Part shown: positions 7,713 to 17,320 of the stretch, one piece after another | How positions within the stretch are numbered: position 1 is the stretch's first letter | Layout of the letters: the number at the start of each line of letters is the position of its first letter | NCBI GenBank assembly: GCA_025560025.1 | Contig: CP048486.1 | Coordinates: 558,001 to 622,000, forward strand | From: Agrobacterium tumefaciens | GTDB lineage: Bacteria; Pseudomonadota; Alphaproteobacteria; Rhizobiales; Rhizobiaceae | DNA length: 64,000 bases | Reading direction: 5' to 3' | Program-made: the position numbers and the translations under genes | The notes under the pieces: model-generated | What the model saw: only the letters and a program-made list of their open reading frames with translations | What the model was told of the DNA's origin: nothing | Database searches by the model: none

Positions 7713-8663
7713 ATGAACAGCCGGATATTATCCCTTATCGCCAGGCGGCTGGTCGTCATGCTGACGACCCTGCTTATCGTGTCATTTATCGTCTTTTCCG
7801 CCACCAGCCTGCTGCCCGGCGATACGGCGACGATCCTTCTCGGCCAGGCGGCAACGCCGGAGGCCGTGGCCGGCCTGCGCACCGCCATGCATCTTGATGA
7901 CCCGGCGCTGTTGCGTTTCGTCCGTTGGCTCTTCGGCCTGCTGCAGGGCGAACTTGGCACGTCCTACGCCAACAACATGGCGATCGCCGACCTTATCGGT
8001 CCGCGTTTCGTCAACTCCATGAAACTTGCGGGCATAACCACGGTCATTGCCGTGCCGCTGGCGCTGACGCTCGGCATCAGCGCGGCCATGCTACGTGGAA
8101 CGCTTTATGACCAGGCGGTCACCGTGCTGACCATCGGCGTCATTTCCGTGCCCGAATTCATGATTGCGACGCTCGCCGTTCTGCTTTTCGCCGTTTATCT
8201 GAAATGGCTGCCAGCCCTGTCGCTGGTCACAGAGGTCAATACCCTGTTCGATGTGCTGCGTGTTTACGCCATGCCGGTCATCACTCTTACCTTTGTCGTA
8301 TCGGCACAGATGATCCGCATGAGCCGCGCCGCCGTCATCGAGACACTCGATACGCCCTATGTGGAAATGGCGCTTTTGAAGGGCGCGCCGCGTATGCGCA
8401 TCGTGCTTCGCCATGCGCTGCCCAATGCCCTTGGCCCCATCGTCAACGCGGTCGCGCTGTCGCTTTCCTATCTCGTCGGCGGCGTCATCATCGTCGAGAC
8501 GATCTTCAATTATCCCGGCATCGCCAAGCTGATGGTCGATGGCGTCGCAACCCGCGACCTGCCGTTGATCCAGAGCTGCGCGATGATCTTTTGCGTCGGT
8601 TATCTTCTCCTCATCACCACCGCGGATATCATCGCCATCATGTCCAATCCGAGGCTGCGCTGA
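7713..8663 (+). CDS. ABC importer permease, DppB type
   Basis: The 316-residue inner-membrane protein begins with a single hydrophobic helix (RLVVMLTTLLIVSFIVFSATSLLPGD), the N-terminal hallmark of DppB/OppB permeases. Five more predicted helices follow. The EAA coupling loop is in VEMALLKGAPRMRIVLRHALPNALGP. The C-terminal NYPGIAKLMVDGVATRDLPLIQ is typical of the family. Its stop overlaps the next start as TGATG, indicating translational coupling with the DppC-type gene. Confidence 0.9.
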   Translation: MNSRILSLIARRLVVMLTTLLIVSFIVFSATSLLPGDTATILLGQAATPEAVAGLRTAMHLDDPALLRFVRWLFGLLQGELGTSYANNMAIADLIGPRFVNSMKLAGITTVIAVPLALTLGISAAMLRGTLYDQAVTVLTIGVISVPEFMIATLAVLLFAVYLKWLPALSLVTEVNTLFDVLRVYAMPVITLTFVVSAQMIRMSRAAVIETLDTPYVEMALLKGAPRMRIVLRHALPNALGPIVNAVALSLSYLVGGVIIVETIFNYPGIAKLMVDGVATRDLPLIQSCAMIFCVGYLLLITTADIIAIMSNPRLR

Positions 8664-9514
8664 TGGCCGACAATATCAAAACAACTTCGGGGACCTCGCG
8701 TTTGGGTTACAAGATCAACGCAGTCGGCGTTTTCGGCTTTCTCGTCATCTTCCTCTGGGCGATGGTCGCGATCTTCGCGCCCTATCTCATTCCGCATCCG
8801 GTCGGTGAAATCATCGATCTCGATTATTTCGGGCCCATGACCTCCGATCTCTGGCTCGGCTCCGACTATCTTGGTCGCGACGTCTTTTCCCGCATTCTCA
8901 TGGGCGCGCGTTTCACGGTCGGCATCTCGCTTGCGGCCGTCACCATCGCCTGCACCTCCGGCGTCGTGCTCGGCATGTGCGCCGCCGTGGTTGGCGGCTG
9001 GTTCGATGCGGTGCTCAGCCGGTTTCTCGATGCCGTGAATTCCATTCCGAGCAAGCTTTTCGGCCTTGTTGTCGTCGCCGCCGTCGGCTCCTCCATACCC
9101 GTGCTGATCATCACGCTCTCTGTCATCTATACGCCGGGCGCCTATCGTTTCGCCCGGGCACTCGCCGTCAATGTCAACACCATGGATTTCGTCACCGTCG
9201 CGCGCGTGCGCGGCGAGAGCCTGCTTTACCTTATCGGCTCGGAAATCCTGCCGAACATCATCCGCCCCGTGCTTGCCGATCTCGGCGTGCGCTTCGTCTT
9301 CATCGTGCTGCTTCTATCGGGCCTCTCCTTCCTCGGCCTTGGCCTGCAGCCGCCCAATGCAGACTGGGGCGCGCTGGTGCGCGAAAATATCGGCGGCCTG
9401 CCCTTTGCCGCACCGGCCGTGATCTTCCCGTCTCTGGCGATCGCCAGCCTGACGATCAGCGTCAACCTGCTGATCGACAATCTGCCGCAGAAAATCCGCG
9501 ACAGGAGCGAATAA
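8663..9514 (+). CDS. ABC importer permease, DppC type
   Basis: I placed the start at 8663 (283 residues), overlapping the previous stop by one base; the longer in-frame extension is antisense-like and lacks an RBS. It opens with the DppC N-terminal helix (GVFGFLVIFLWAMVAIFAPYL), then WLGSDYLGRDVFSRILMGARF, the family signature. The EAA loop is in VTVARVRGESLLYLIGSEILPNIIRP, and the LSFLGLGLQPPNADWGALV segment is diagnostic. The stop overlaps the next ATG (TAATG). Confidence 0.9.
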   Translation: MADNIKTTSGTSRLGYKINAVGVFGFLVIFLWAMVAIFAPYLIPHPVGEIIDLDYFGPMTSDLWLGSDYLGRDVFSRILMGARFTVGISLAAVTIACTSGVVLGMCAAVVGGWFDAVLSRFLDAVNSIPSKLFGLVVVAAVGSSIPVLIITLSVIYTPGAYRFARALAVNVNTMDFVTVARVRGESLLYLIGSEILPNIIRPVLADLGVRFVFIVLLLSGLSFLGLGLQPPNADWGALVRENIGGLPFAAPAVIFPSLAIASLTISVNLLIDNLPQKIRDRSE

Positions 9515-11169
9515 TGACCAATCTCGTTGAAATCCGTGGACTGAAAGTCGAGGCCACCACCGATTCCGGCCGCCGTGTCCAGATCATCAAGGGCGTCGAC
9601 ATCGATATCGCCGAAGGCGAGATCGTTGCGCTGATCGGTGAAAGCGGCTCCGGCAAGACCACCATCGCACTGACGCTGATGGGCTATGCCCGCCCCGGCT
9701 GCCGCATTTCCGGCGGCAGCGTCACGGTGGCGGGCCGGGACATGGTGCAACTGTCCGAAGCCGAGCGTGCCAGGATTCGCGGCACGAAAATCTCCTATGT
9801 CCCGCAGAGCGCCGCCGCCGCCTTCAACCCGGCGCAGAAGATCATCGATCAGGTCATCGAAGTCACACGCATCCATCATCTGATGCCGCCGCAGGAGGCA
9901 CGCGTCAAAGCGGTGGAACTGTTCAAGGCATTGTCGCTACCCAATCCGGAAACCATCGGCGAGCGTTACCCCCACCAGGTCTCCGGCGGCCAGCTGCAGC
10001 GTCTTTCCGCCGCCATGGCGCTGATCGGCAACCCGGAATTGGTCATCTTCGATGAACCGACCACGGCGCTCGACGTGACGACACAGATCGAGGTCCTGCG
10101 CGCCTTCAAGTCGGCGATGCGCAAGGGCGGCATCGGCGGCGTCTATGTTTCCCACGATCTTGCGGTCGTCGCCCAGATCGCCGACCGGATTGTCGTTCTG
10201 AAAGGCGGCGAGGTTCAGGAAACCGGTACGACCACCCAGATTCTGGAGAATGCGCAGCATCCCTATACGCGCGAATTGCTGACCGCCTTTAACGACAAGG
10301 TGCGTGCAGTCACCCCGCTCAAACGAAATGACGCGACACCGCTCCTCGATATCGAGAAACTGATCGCGGGCTACGGTACCAAGGGTGAAGACCGGATGCC
10401 GCTGGTGCGCGCGGTGGATTCCGTCAGCCTCTCTGTCTATCCCGGCCGCAATCTCGGCATTATCGGCGAGTCCGGCTGCGGAAAATCGACGCTGGCGCGT
10501 GCCATTGCCGGCATTCTGCCCGCCGCAAGCGGTCATGTCATCTTCGAAGGCCGCGAACTGGATACCGACGCACGACGACGCACGAGCGATCAACTGCGCC
10601 GTATGCAGATCGTTTTCCAATATGCCGATACCGCGCTCAACCCGTCGAAGCCCATTGAGGATATTCTCGGCCGGCCTCTGACCTTCTATCATGGCATGAA
10701 AGGCAAGGCGCGCGATGCGCGGATCGACCAGCTTCTCGATATGGTGAAGTTGCCGCGCTCCGTCCGCCACCGCCATCCCTCCGGCCTGTCAGGCGGACAG
10801 AAACAGCGCGTCAATTTCGCCCGTGCACTCGCGGCCGAACCGTCGCTCATCATCTGCGATGAAATCACCTCGGCGCTGGATACGGTTGTCGCAGCCGCGA
10901 TCATCGACCTGCTCGGCGAATTGCAACGCGAACTCGGCCTCTCCTACATCTTCATCAGCCACGATCTTTCAGTGGTGGAAACCATCTGCGACGAGATCGT
11001 CGTGATGTATGGCGGGAAGCAGGTGGAACATCTGGAGACCGAGGCGATCAAGGCGCCGACGCATCCCTATTCGAAGCTGCTCTTCTCCTCGGTGCCGAAA
11101 CTGGACCCGAAATGGCTTGATAATCTTCAGCAGGATGCGGAGCTGGTGCGGGCGTTTTCGAAAAGATGA
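9514..11169 (+). CDS. Fused double ABC ATPase (DppD-DppF in one chain)
   Basis: A 551-residue cytosolic protein with two complete nucleotide-binding domains. Domain 1 has Walker A GESGSGKTT (42-50), signature VSGGQLQR and Walker B LVIFDEP. Domain 2, from about residue 275, has GESGCGKST, signature LSGGQKQR and LIICDEI with the catalytic Glu. Each ends with the HPYTRELL or HPYSKLL sequence that DppD/F proteins carry near their C-termini. Both sites look intact. The fusion replaces the usual two genes, as in GsiA/YejF-type importers. It is the last gene of the importer operon starting at 6010. Confidence 0.9.
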   Translation: MTNLVEIRGLKVEATTDSGRRVQIIKGVDIDIAEGEIVALIGESGSGKTTIALTLMGYARPGCRISGGSVTVAGRDMVQLSEAERARIRGTKISYVPQSAAAAFNPAQKIIDQVIEVTRIHHLMPPQEARVKAVELFKALSLPNPETIGERYPHQVSGGQLQRLSAAMALIGNPELVIFDEPTTALDVTTQIEVLRAFKSAMRKGGIGGVYVSHDLAVVAQIADRIVVLKGGEVQETGTTTQILENAQHPYTRELLTAFNDKVRAVTPLKRNDATPLLDIEKLIAGYGTKGEDRMPLVRAVDSVSLSVYPGRNLGIIGESGCGKSTLARAIAGILPAASGHVIFEGRELDTDARRRTSDQLRRMQIVFQYADTALNPSKPIEDILGRPLTFYHGMKGKARDARIDQLLDMVKLPRSVRHRHPSGLSGGQKQRVNFARALAAEPSLIICDEITSALDTVVAAAIIDLLGELQRELGLSYIFISHDLSVVETICDEIVVMYGGKQVEHLETEAIKAPTHPYSKLLFSSVPKLDPKWLDNLQQDAELVRAFSKR

Positions 11170-11216
11170 GAGGCTTGAAGATAGCCGGACTGACGAGATA
11201 GACACACTGCATTCAC

Positions 11217-11303
11217 CTCGACGTCGTCCTCGCCCTTGAGGCGAGGATCCATCCATTTCGACGGCCTATGGATCCTCGGGACAGGCCCGAGGATGACGTC
11301 GAG
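11217..11303. repeat. Palindromic intergenic repeat, short form (copy 2)
   Basis: Outer arms 11217-11232 and 11288-11303 (CTCGACGTC... / ...GACGTCGAG) match with one mismatch. Inner hairpins contain GGATCCAT and ATGGATCC and two smaller CCTCG-type palindromes. It shares the ATCC-TCGGG and GGATGACGTCGAG blocks with copy 1 (315-388). It again sits between two converging genes, the fused ATPase and the AsnC regulator. Confidence 0.8.
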
Positions 11304-11339
11304 ATTGGGGATATCCTACTGAGGAAACGCCCTTTTATT

Positions 11340-11816
11340 TCAAAGCGGAAACAGGCTGGTCAGCGGCATATGGGATTTGACGATCGGTGATTTCAGCACC
11401 ACGAAGCTGAAATATTTGTCGATACCGACATCCATATCGATCAGGCGCTCCATGATCGACTGATATTCGACAATGCCGGAAGTCATGAATTTCAGCAGAT
11501 AATCGTAACCGCCTGAAACGAGGTGACATTCCACCACCTGGTCGATCTTTTCGATGACGCCCAGGAAGCGGGCGAAATCGATCTGGCGGTGGTTCTTCAG
11601 CGTGATCTCCGTAAACACCGTGAGCGTCTGGCCGAGCTTGTTGATGTTGATCTGCGCCGAATACCCTTCGATATAACCTTCGGCCTGAAGCTTCTTGACC
11701 CGCATCAGGCAGGGGCTTGGCGAAAGATTGACAAGCTCCGCCAGCTCCACATTGGTGATGCGTCCATTTTTCTGGAGTTCGTAGAGGATCTTGATATCGA
11801 TCCGATCAAGTTTCAT
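11340..11816 (-). CDS. Lrp/AsnC-family transcriptional regulator
   Basis: The protein has 158 residues from ATG 11816; a GTG directly upstream (11819) is an equally possible start. The N-terminal winged helix-turn-helix reads LDRIDIKILYELQKNGRITNVELAELVNLSPSPCLMRVKKLQAEGYIEGY, the Lrp/AsnC signature. It is followed by a RAM effector domain (VFTEITLKNH ... VVECHLVSGGYDYLLKF). Such proteins sense amino acids and usually control adjacent transport or catabolic genes. It is divergent from the FAD oxidase at 12046, with a 229-base shared promoter region, and converges on the importer operon. The oxidase is its most likely target. Confidence 0.9.
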   Translation of the reverse strand: MKLDRIDIKILYELQKNGRITNVELAELVNLSPSPCLMRVKKLQAEGYIEGYSAQININKLGQTLTVFTEITLKNHRQIDFARFLGVIEKIDQVVECHLVSGGYDYLLKFMTSGIVEYQSIMERLIDMDVGIDKYFSFVVLKSPIVKSHMPLTSLFPL

Positions 11817-12045
11817 CACGTGAGGAACCCCTTTTTTGTTTTTCTACTCGCGGCATAAAATTCTGACGCGGCATTGGAAATCTTATCACATGCGCCAGCC
11901 CTGTCGACGCGGGGATATTTTTTTTCATGCAGCATAAAGAGTTGCAGACATGGCCCTGAACAGCAGGAGATTCCGACAATCGGCCCAGTCTGGCAGCGTT
12001 TACCCGGTGACCAAGGTAAATTAGTAGGAAGATAAGGAGTCCGAC

Positions 12046-13371
12046 ATGCCTGCGCCGCTGCAACAGATCACGACCTCGCCGGAATTGCCGAAATCCGCGG
12101 ACGCCGTCATTATTGGCGGCGGCATCGTCGGCGTTTTCGCTGCCTATTATCTCGCCCGGCGCGGCCTGAAAGTGGCTCTTGTCGAAAAGGGCCTGATCGG
12201 CGCGGAGCAATCCAGCCGCAACTGGGGCTGGTGCCGGCAGCAGAACCGCGACGCCCGCGAATTGCCGATCTCGACACAGAGCCTGACGCTCTGGGATCAA
12301 TTTGCTGCCGAAAGCGGTGAGGACACCGGGTTTCGCCGCTGCGGATTGTTTTACCTGAGCGACAATGAGGCCGAACTTGCGGGCTGGGCGCGCTGGCGCG
12401 ATTTTGCCATCACCGCAGGCGTGACAACCCATATGCTGAGCGCGGACGAGGCGAGCGAACGTGGACGCAGCACCGGAAAACGCTGGAAGGGCGGCGTCTT
12501 TTCGCCGACGGATGGCACGGCCGATCCTTCGATGGCGGCCCCGGCCGTTGCACGCGCCATCATGAAGCTGGGCGGCACGGTGCATCAGAACTGCGCGGCG
12601 CGGGGTCTGGAAACGGAAAGCGGCCGCGTCAGCGCCGTCGTCACTGAAAAAGGCACGATCCGTACCAAGACGGCCATCATGTCCGGTGGTGCCTGGGCTT
12701 CGTCCTTCTGCCGCCAGCTCGGCATCCGGTTTCCGCAGGCCTCCGTCCGCTCTTCCATCCTGTCCGTCACACCAGGCGCGGAAGGTCTGCCGGATGCGCT
12801 GCACACCGCTGCCGTTTCCGCCACGCGGCGCAAAAACGGCGGTTATACCCTCGCCATCAGCGGCCTTGGACGCATCGATCCGACAGCACAGCAGATGCGG
12901 TTTGCGCGCGAATTCATTCCGATGTTCCTCAAGCGCTGGCGCAGCCTGCGGCCGGGTGGGCTTGAAGGTATTCGTGGCGGCCATGAAACGCTGAAACGCT
13001 GGCGGCTCGATGCGCCAACACCGATGGAGCGGGTTCGCATTCTCGATCCGAAACCCAATGCCGCCGCTATCCGCGAGACCCATAGAAGAGCACAGGAACT
13101 TCTGCCAGCGCTCCGCAGAATCCAGATTTCCGCTGCCTGGGCCGGTTTCATCGACAGCACGCCGGATGGCGTGCCCGCGATTGGCGAGACAAGTGAATTG
13201 CCCGGTTTCATCCTCGCCGCCGGTTTCAGCGGCCATGGTTTCGGCATCGGCCCGGGCGCCGGCCATCTGATCGCCGATATCGTGACGGGTTCAAACCCGA
13301 TCGTCGATCCTGCTCCCTATCACCCCAGCCGTTTCCTTGGCTCGTCATGGGGCAAGGTCGCTGATTTCTGA
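12046..13371 (+). CDS. FAD-dependent amino-acid/amine oxidase (DAO family)
   Basis: A 441-residue DAO-fold flavoprotein. The FAD-binding site is in ADAVIIGGGIVGVFAAYYLARRGLKVALVEKG, followed by QSSRNWGWCRQQNRD. The C-terminal AAGFSGHGFGIGPGAGHLIADI is the second FAD contact. It resembles D-amino-acid dehydrogenase and opine-oxidase subunit B proteins. It does not closely match the PuuB-like protein at 429-1703. It is transcribed away from the AsnC regulator, the usual layout for an amino-acid-inducible oxidase. The substrate may be a D-amino acid or secondary amine such as an opine; sequence alone cannot decide. Confidence 0.8.
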   Translation: MPAPLQQITTSPELPKSADAVIIGGGIVGVFAAYYLARRGLKVALVEKGLIGAEQSSRNWGWCRQQNRDARELPISTQSLTLWDQFAAESGEDTGFRRCGLFYLSDNEAELAGWARWRDFAITAGVTTHMLSADEASERGRSTGKRWKGGVFSPTDGTADPSMAAPAVARAIMKLGGTVHQNCAARGLETESGRVSAVVTEKGTIRTKTAIMSGGAWASSFCRQLGIRFPQASVRSSILSVTPGAEGLPDALHTAAVSATRRKNGGYTLAISGLGRIDPTAQQMRFAREFIPMFLKRWRSLRPGGLEGIRGGHETLKRWRLDAPTPMERVRILDPKPNAAAIRETHRRAQELLPALRRIQISAAWAGFIDSTPDGVPAIGETSELPGFILAAGFSGHGFGIGPGAGHLIADIVTGSNPIVDPAPYHPSRFLGSSWGKVADF

Positions 13372-13402
13372 TTCTTCTGTTTGAAGCGGCTGGCGGACAG
13401 AA

Positions 13403-13434
13403 CAATACCCGCAAAGCATAACCTGCGGGTATTG
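13403..13434. terminator. Possible bidirectional terminator hairpin
   Basis: CAATACCCGCA (13403-13413) and TGCGGGTATTG (13424-13434) form a perfect 11-bp stem with a 10-base loop between the converging genes ending at 13371 and 13460. There is no immediate T-run on either strand, so terminator function is inferred mainly from position. Confidence 0.55.
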
Positions 13435-13459
13435 CCGTCCGTCGCATTTTTTCGACCGG

Positions 13460-14395
13460 TCAGCTCTTCGGCAGGCCGGGTGGGTTGGTTCGCGATTCAG
13501 GTAAGGCCTCTTCCGCAAGCTGCCAGCGCTCCAGTATCTTCGCGTAAGCGCCGCTCTTGATCAGATCATTGGTCGCGAGCGTCAAAGCATCGGCCAGTCC
13601 CGAACCCTTGCGGGTGGTGATGGCGACGTCAGAGCGTTCCGGCCAGCCGGCGGACAGGGTTCCGACACGCTTGATGGTCTTGTCGCGCGCGGCGATGAAG
13701 ACCAGCTGCGCATGCGGCTGGACGATCACGTCCGCCCGCCCGGCAGAAAGCGCGACAAGCCGGGTGGCTTCGTCGTCGTAATATTGCAGCTCGAGCGGCT
13801 TTAGCCCCGCGGCGACATTCTCGTCGTTCCATTTCAGCAGGATACGCTCCTGATTGGTGCCGGCGCCAACGATGATCCTCAGACCGGCCGCATCCTTCGG
13901 TTCCCGGATGGCGGTAATGCCGCTGTCGGACTTGACGAAGAAACCATGCAGGCCCTGACGATAGGTGGAGAAATCGAACTTCTCCTTGCGCTGCTCTGTC
14001 ACCCCGACATTGGAGATGACGGCATCATATTTGCCGGAAGCAAGCCCCAGCGGCCAGTCGGCCCAGGCGACAGCCACCAGCTCCAGCTCGAGCCCGAGAC
14101 TGTCGGCTACAGCCAGGGCATAATCCGGATCGGCACCCACCACCGTCTTCGCATCCGTCGCATAGGTCGCGAGCGGCGGTCCTCCGGGGGCAACCGCGAC
14201 GGTGAATTTGCCCGGTGTGATGAATTTGAAATCTTTCGGAATGGCAGCAATCGCGCCAGGGTCTTTTTCAACCCTGATCCGGCCGGGCTGGTCCGGCGAC
14301 AGATCGAAAACATCCGTTGCAAAAGCCGATCCAAAACCGGCGACGGAAAGAAAAGCACCGAGCGTGGCCGAAGCGAGACGAGAGGTGAAGGTCAT
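13460..14395 (-). CDS. Amino-acid ABC importer receptor (SBP_bac_3), TcyJ/K-like, copy 2
   Basis: A 311-residue periplasmic protein with a Sec signal peptide (cleavage after FGSAFA, about residue 26). The SBP_bac_3 fold is shown by KFTVAVAPGGPPLATYATD, YDAVISNVGVTEQRKEKFDFSTYR and AGLRIIVGAGTNQERILLKW. It ends in ESRTNPPGLPKS, identical to the end of its neighbour at 14539-15477, so the two arose by tandem duplication. Two adjacent receptors at the end of an S-alkylcysteine-type operon mirror TcyJ and TcyK of Bacillus subtilis. The likely ligand is an S-substituted cysteine or cystine analogue. Confidence 0.85.
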   Translation of the reverse strand: MTFTSRLASATLGAFLSVAGFGSAFATDVFDLSPDQPGRIRVEKDPGAIAAIPKDFKFITPGKFTVAVAPGGPPLATYATDAKTVVGADPDYALAVADSLGLELELVAVAWADWPLGLASGKYDAVISNVGVTEQRKEKFDFSTYRQGLHGFFVKSDSGITAIREPKDAAGLRIIVGAGTNQERILLKWNDENVAAGLKPLELQYYDDEATRLVALSAGRADVIVQPHAQLVFIAARDKTIKRVGTLSAGWPERSDVAITTRKGSGLADALTLATNDLIKSGAYAKILERWQLAEEALPESRTNPPGLPKS

Positions 14396-14428
14396 TCTGG
14401 TTTCCCGATAAAATCACTGCGGGACGGA

Positions 14429-14459
14429 GGTAGCGCGGGCGGGAGGAGCCCGCGCTACC
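14429..14459 (-). other. Strong hairpin between the two duplicated receptor genes
   Basis: GGTAGCGCGGGC (14429-14440) pairs perfectly with GCCCGCGCTACC (14448-14459) over a 7-base loop. No T-run follows in the direction of transcription. It lies just after the first receptor gene and could stabilise its mRNA or lower read-through to the second copy. Confidence 0.65.
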
Positions 14460-14538
14460 GGCTGAGTGATGTCCCACCTTCAACTCAGCGTGTTGGCAAC
14501 CCAGCTCAGGGCGATTGAGCCCGCTGGAAAGTCGACCA

Positions 14539-15477
14539 TCAGCTCTTGGGCAGGCCGGGCGGATTGGTGCGGGATTCGGTGACGGCCTCAGAGCCAAGGT
14601 TCCAGCGGGCAAGAACCTTGCCGTAATTGCCGTTCTTGATCTGGGCATTCAGCGCCGCCGTGATGGCTTCGGCAATGCCGGCATCCTTTTTGGAGGCGAC
14701 GGCGATTTCGGCCGCTTCCGGCCAGCCGCCGGAAAAGGTGCCAACGAGCCTCGTCTTCTTCTGGCTTGCCGCCTGGAAGGCCGATGTTGCGTTGGGGCCG
14801 AGATAGGCGTCCGCGCGACCGGATTGCAGGGCGACATCAAGCACGGCCTGATCGTCGTAATATTGCACCTCGGTGTCGGCCAAGCCCTTGGCCTTGTTAT
14901 CCTTGATCCATTTCAGCAGGATCTGTTCCTGATTGGTGGCTGCACCGACAATGACCTTCAGCCCGGCCACGTCCTCGGGCTTGCTGACGGTCGTCACCTT
15001 GCTGTTATTGCCCACGTAAAAGCCGAGCAGGTCGTTGCGGTAGCTGGAGAAATCGAACTTTTCCTTGCGCGCTTCCGTCACCGTGATGTTGGAAGTGACG
15101 GCATCATATTTACCGGATGTCAGACCCAGCGGCCAATCGGCCCAGGCAATCGGAACGAGCTGAAGTTCAAGGCCGAGGCTGTCGGCAACCAGCTGGGCGA
15201 TATCCGGCTCCACGCCAATCGGCGTTTTCGTGTCGCTCGCATAATCGACCAGCGGCAAGCGGAACGGTACGGTCGCGACCGTCAGCTTTCCATCGGCGAT
15301 GAACTTGTGGCTGGTCGGAAGAAGCTTGATCGCCTCTTCCACTTTCTCGGCGCGCACTCGCCCCTTCTGTTCCGGAGAAAGATCGACCTCCTGTGCGTGT
15401 GCGGCCGGGATGAGCGCGGTGGTGGCGGAGAAAAGACCGCCGGCAAGCAATGATAATAGTTTCGATGAAAATGCCAT
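14539..15477 (-). CDS. Amino-acid ABC importer receptor (SBP_bac_3), TcyJ/K-like, copy 1
   Basis: A 312-residue periplasmic receptor with a Sec signal peptide ending near AAHAQ (about residue 28). The core motifs KLTVATVPFRLPLVDYASD, YDAVTSNITVTEARKEKFDFSSYR and AGLKVIVGAATNQEQILLKW parallel those of the gene at 13460-14395 over the full length. It lies 24 bases after the fused permease-ATPase gene and is in the same leftward transcript. Differences concentrated in ligand-lobe segments between the copies suggest two related ligands, as in the TcyJ/TcyK pair. Confidence 0.86.
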   Translation of the reverse strand: MAFSSKLLSLLAGGLFSATTALIPAAHAQEVDLSPEQKGRVRAEKVEEAIKLLPTSHKFIADGKLTVATVPFRLPLVDYASDTKTPIGVEPDIAQLVADSLGLELQLVPIAWADWPLGLTSGKYDAVTSNITVTEARKEKFDFSSYRNDLLGFYVGNNSKVTTVSKPEDVAGLKVIVGAATNQEQILLKWIKDNKAKGLADTEVQYYDDQAVLDVALQSGRADAYLGPNATSAFQAASQKKTRLVGTFSGGWPEAAEIAVASKKDAGIAEAITAALNAQIKNGNYGKVLARWNLGSEAVTESRTNPPGLPKS

Positions 15478-15501
15478 GTGAGTGTTTCCCTTGTTTTTTG
15501 G

Positions 15502-17307
15502 TTAGAGAACTTTTGCGAGGAATTCGGCGGTGCGGGGATGATCCGGGCTGCTGAACACCTTTTCCGGCGTACCCGTTTCGATGATGCGGCCCTGCTCCAT
15601 GAAGACGACCCTGTCGGAGACTTCGCGGGCAAAACCGATTTCATGGGTAACGATGATGAGCGTGACCCCGGAGCGGGAAAGCTCCTTGATGACATCAAGC
15701 ACCTCGTTGACGAGTTCAGGATCGAGCGCGGATGTCGGCTCGTCGAACAGCAGCACCTTCGGCCGCAATGCCAGCGCCCGGGCAATCGCCACGCGCTGTT
15801 GCTGCCCGCCGGAAAGCTGGCGGGGATAGGCGCCGGCTTTTTCGGCAAGGCCGACACGCGCCAGAAGATCGCGCGCCTCGGCCTCGGCCTGCTCTTTCGA
15901 AATGCCTCGAACGGCGATGGGCGCTTCGATGATGTTTTCAAGCGCAGTCAGATGCGGGAACAGGTTGAAGCTCTGGAACACCATGCCCACTTCGGCGCGG
16001 CGCTTGAGGATTTCCCGTTCCTTCAGTTCGTAAAGCGTGTCGCCCTTTTGACGATAGCCGACCAGTTCGCCGTCTATGGCGATGAAACCGTCATCGACGC
16101 GCTCCAGATGGTTGATGGAGCGCAGCAAGGTGGACTTGCCGGAGCCGGACTGACCGAGAATGGTGGTGACGCTGCCCGCCGGAATGGAAAGGCTGATATC
16201 ATCCAGCACCTTGAGCGACCCGAAGGATTTCGAAACACCGTGAATATTGACCGACCCGCCGCGATTTCCGAGCTGGAAGCTGGCGGCAGGCGTGGACACC
16301 GCGCGCTCTGCCCTTGTCGCAACCGACACCGCCGTTTCCACGGCTTCAGGCAAAGGCTTGCGTGGCAGAAAAGTGCGGTAGATCGTGGCGAACAGGGACG
16401 GCGGCGGGTTGCGCAGCGCACCGCGTGAAAAATGCCGCTCGATATGGTGCTGAACGATCGAAAGCGCGGTCAGGATCACCAGATACCAGACGGTCGCGAC
16501 CATCAGCAGCGGGATCACTTCCAGATTGCGGCGATAGATGATCTGGATGGTATAGAATAGCTCCGGCAGGGCTAGGATATAGACCTGCGACGTGCCCTTG
16601 GCGAGGCCGATGATATCATTGAAGGCGGTGGGCAGGATGGAGCGCATCGCCTGCGGCAGAACGATGCGGGACGCCTGCCGCCGCCGGGGAAGACCAAGTG
16701 CTGCGGCAGCTTCCAGCTGGCCCTGATCGACCGAAAGGATGCCGCCACGCACGATTTCGGATGCGAAGGCGGCCTGATTGAGCGTCAGCCCCAGAACGGC
16801 CGCCGCAAAAGGCGTCATCAGCTGCGTCGTATTCCAGCTGACGAAATTGATGCCGGTATAGGGAACGCCGATCGTCACCGTTTCATAGAGATAACCGAGA
16901 TTGTTGAGGATCAGCAGCAGCACGATCAAAGGGATCGACCGGAAAATCCAGATATAGGTCCAGGAGACGGCAACCAGCAGCGGCGAGCGCGAAACGCGGG
17001 CAAGCGCCAGCAGCGTTCCGAGCACAAAACCGAACAGCGCACCGAGCGCAGTGAGCAGCAGCGTCCTGCCAAGACCGACCAGCACCGGTTCGGCGAAAAA
17101 CCACTCTGCAAAGACATCCCAGCCCCAGCGCGGGTTGCCGAAGATGGAATGCAGAACGGCCGCTATGATAAGAACAGAGAAGACCGTGCCCACCGTTCGC
17201 AAGGGATAACGGGCCGGAACGATGCGAAAATGGGCATAACCGCCCTTTATCGGTTCACCCTTCTGCTCGCTCACCGCCACATGCGGAAAATCAGAGGCTA
17301 TCGTCAT
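15502..17307 (-). CDS. Fused amino-acid ABC permease-ATPase
   Basis: I set the start at ATG 17307 (601 residues); the extension upstream overlaps the acetyltransferase. Residues about 35-300 form a HisM/GlnP-type permease with an EAA loop in [25 protein letters not shown]. After a linker rich in Ala and Pro (about 310-350) comes a complete ATPase: Walker [11 protein letters not shown]-loop [16 protein letters not shown], signature [15 protein letters not shown], Walker [15 protein letters not shown] and IVTHE. These are normally separate proteins (TcyL/M and TcyN). No second permease gene is present, so the chain probably dimerises to give two permease and two ATPase domains. Confidence 0.88.
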   Translation of the reverse strand: MTIASDFPHVAVSEQKGEPIKGGYAHFRIVPARYPLRTVGTVFSVLIIAAVLHSIFGNPRWGWDVFAEWFFAEPVLVGLGRTLLLTALGALFGFVLGTLLALARVSRSPLLVAVSWTYIWIFRSIPLIVLLLILNNLGYLYETVTIGVPYTGINFVSWNTTQLMTPFAAAVLGLTLNQAAFASEIVRGGILSVDQGQLEAAAALGLPRRRQASRIVLPQAMRSILPTAFNDIIGLAKGTSQVYILALPELFYTIQIIYRRNLEVIPLLMVATVWYLVILTALSIVQHHIERHFSRGALRNPPPSLFATIYRTFLPRKPLPEAVETAVSVATRAERAVSTPAASFQLGNRGGSVNIHGVSKSFGSLKVLDDISLSIPAGSVTTILGQSGSGKSTLLRSINHLERVDDGFIAIDGELVGYRQKGDTLYELKEREILKRRAEVGMVFQSFNLFPHLTALENIIEAPIAVRGISKEQAEAEARDLLARVGLAEKAGAYPRQLSGGQQQRVAIARALALRPKVLLFDEPTSALDPELVNEVLDVIKELSRSGVTLIIVTHEIGFAREVSDRVVFMEQGRIIETGTPEKVFSSPDHPRTAEFLAKVL

Positions 17308-17320
17308 CGGGAAAAACCTT

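Noticed and set aside
11806..13266. A 486-codon open frame on the - strand over the FAD oxidase
   Set aside because: The + strand gene has a perfect FAD-binding fold, and the antisense frame has no domain or RBS.
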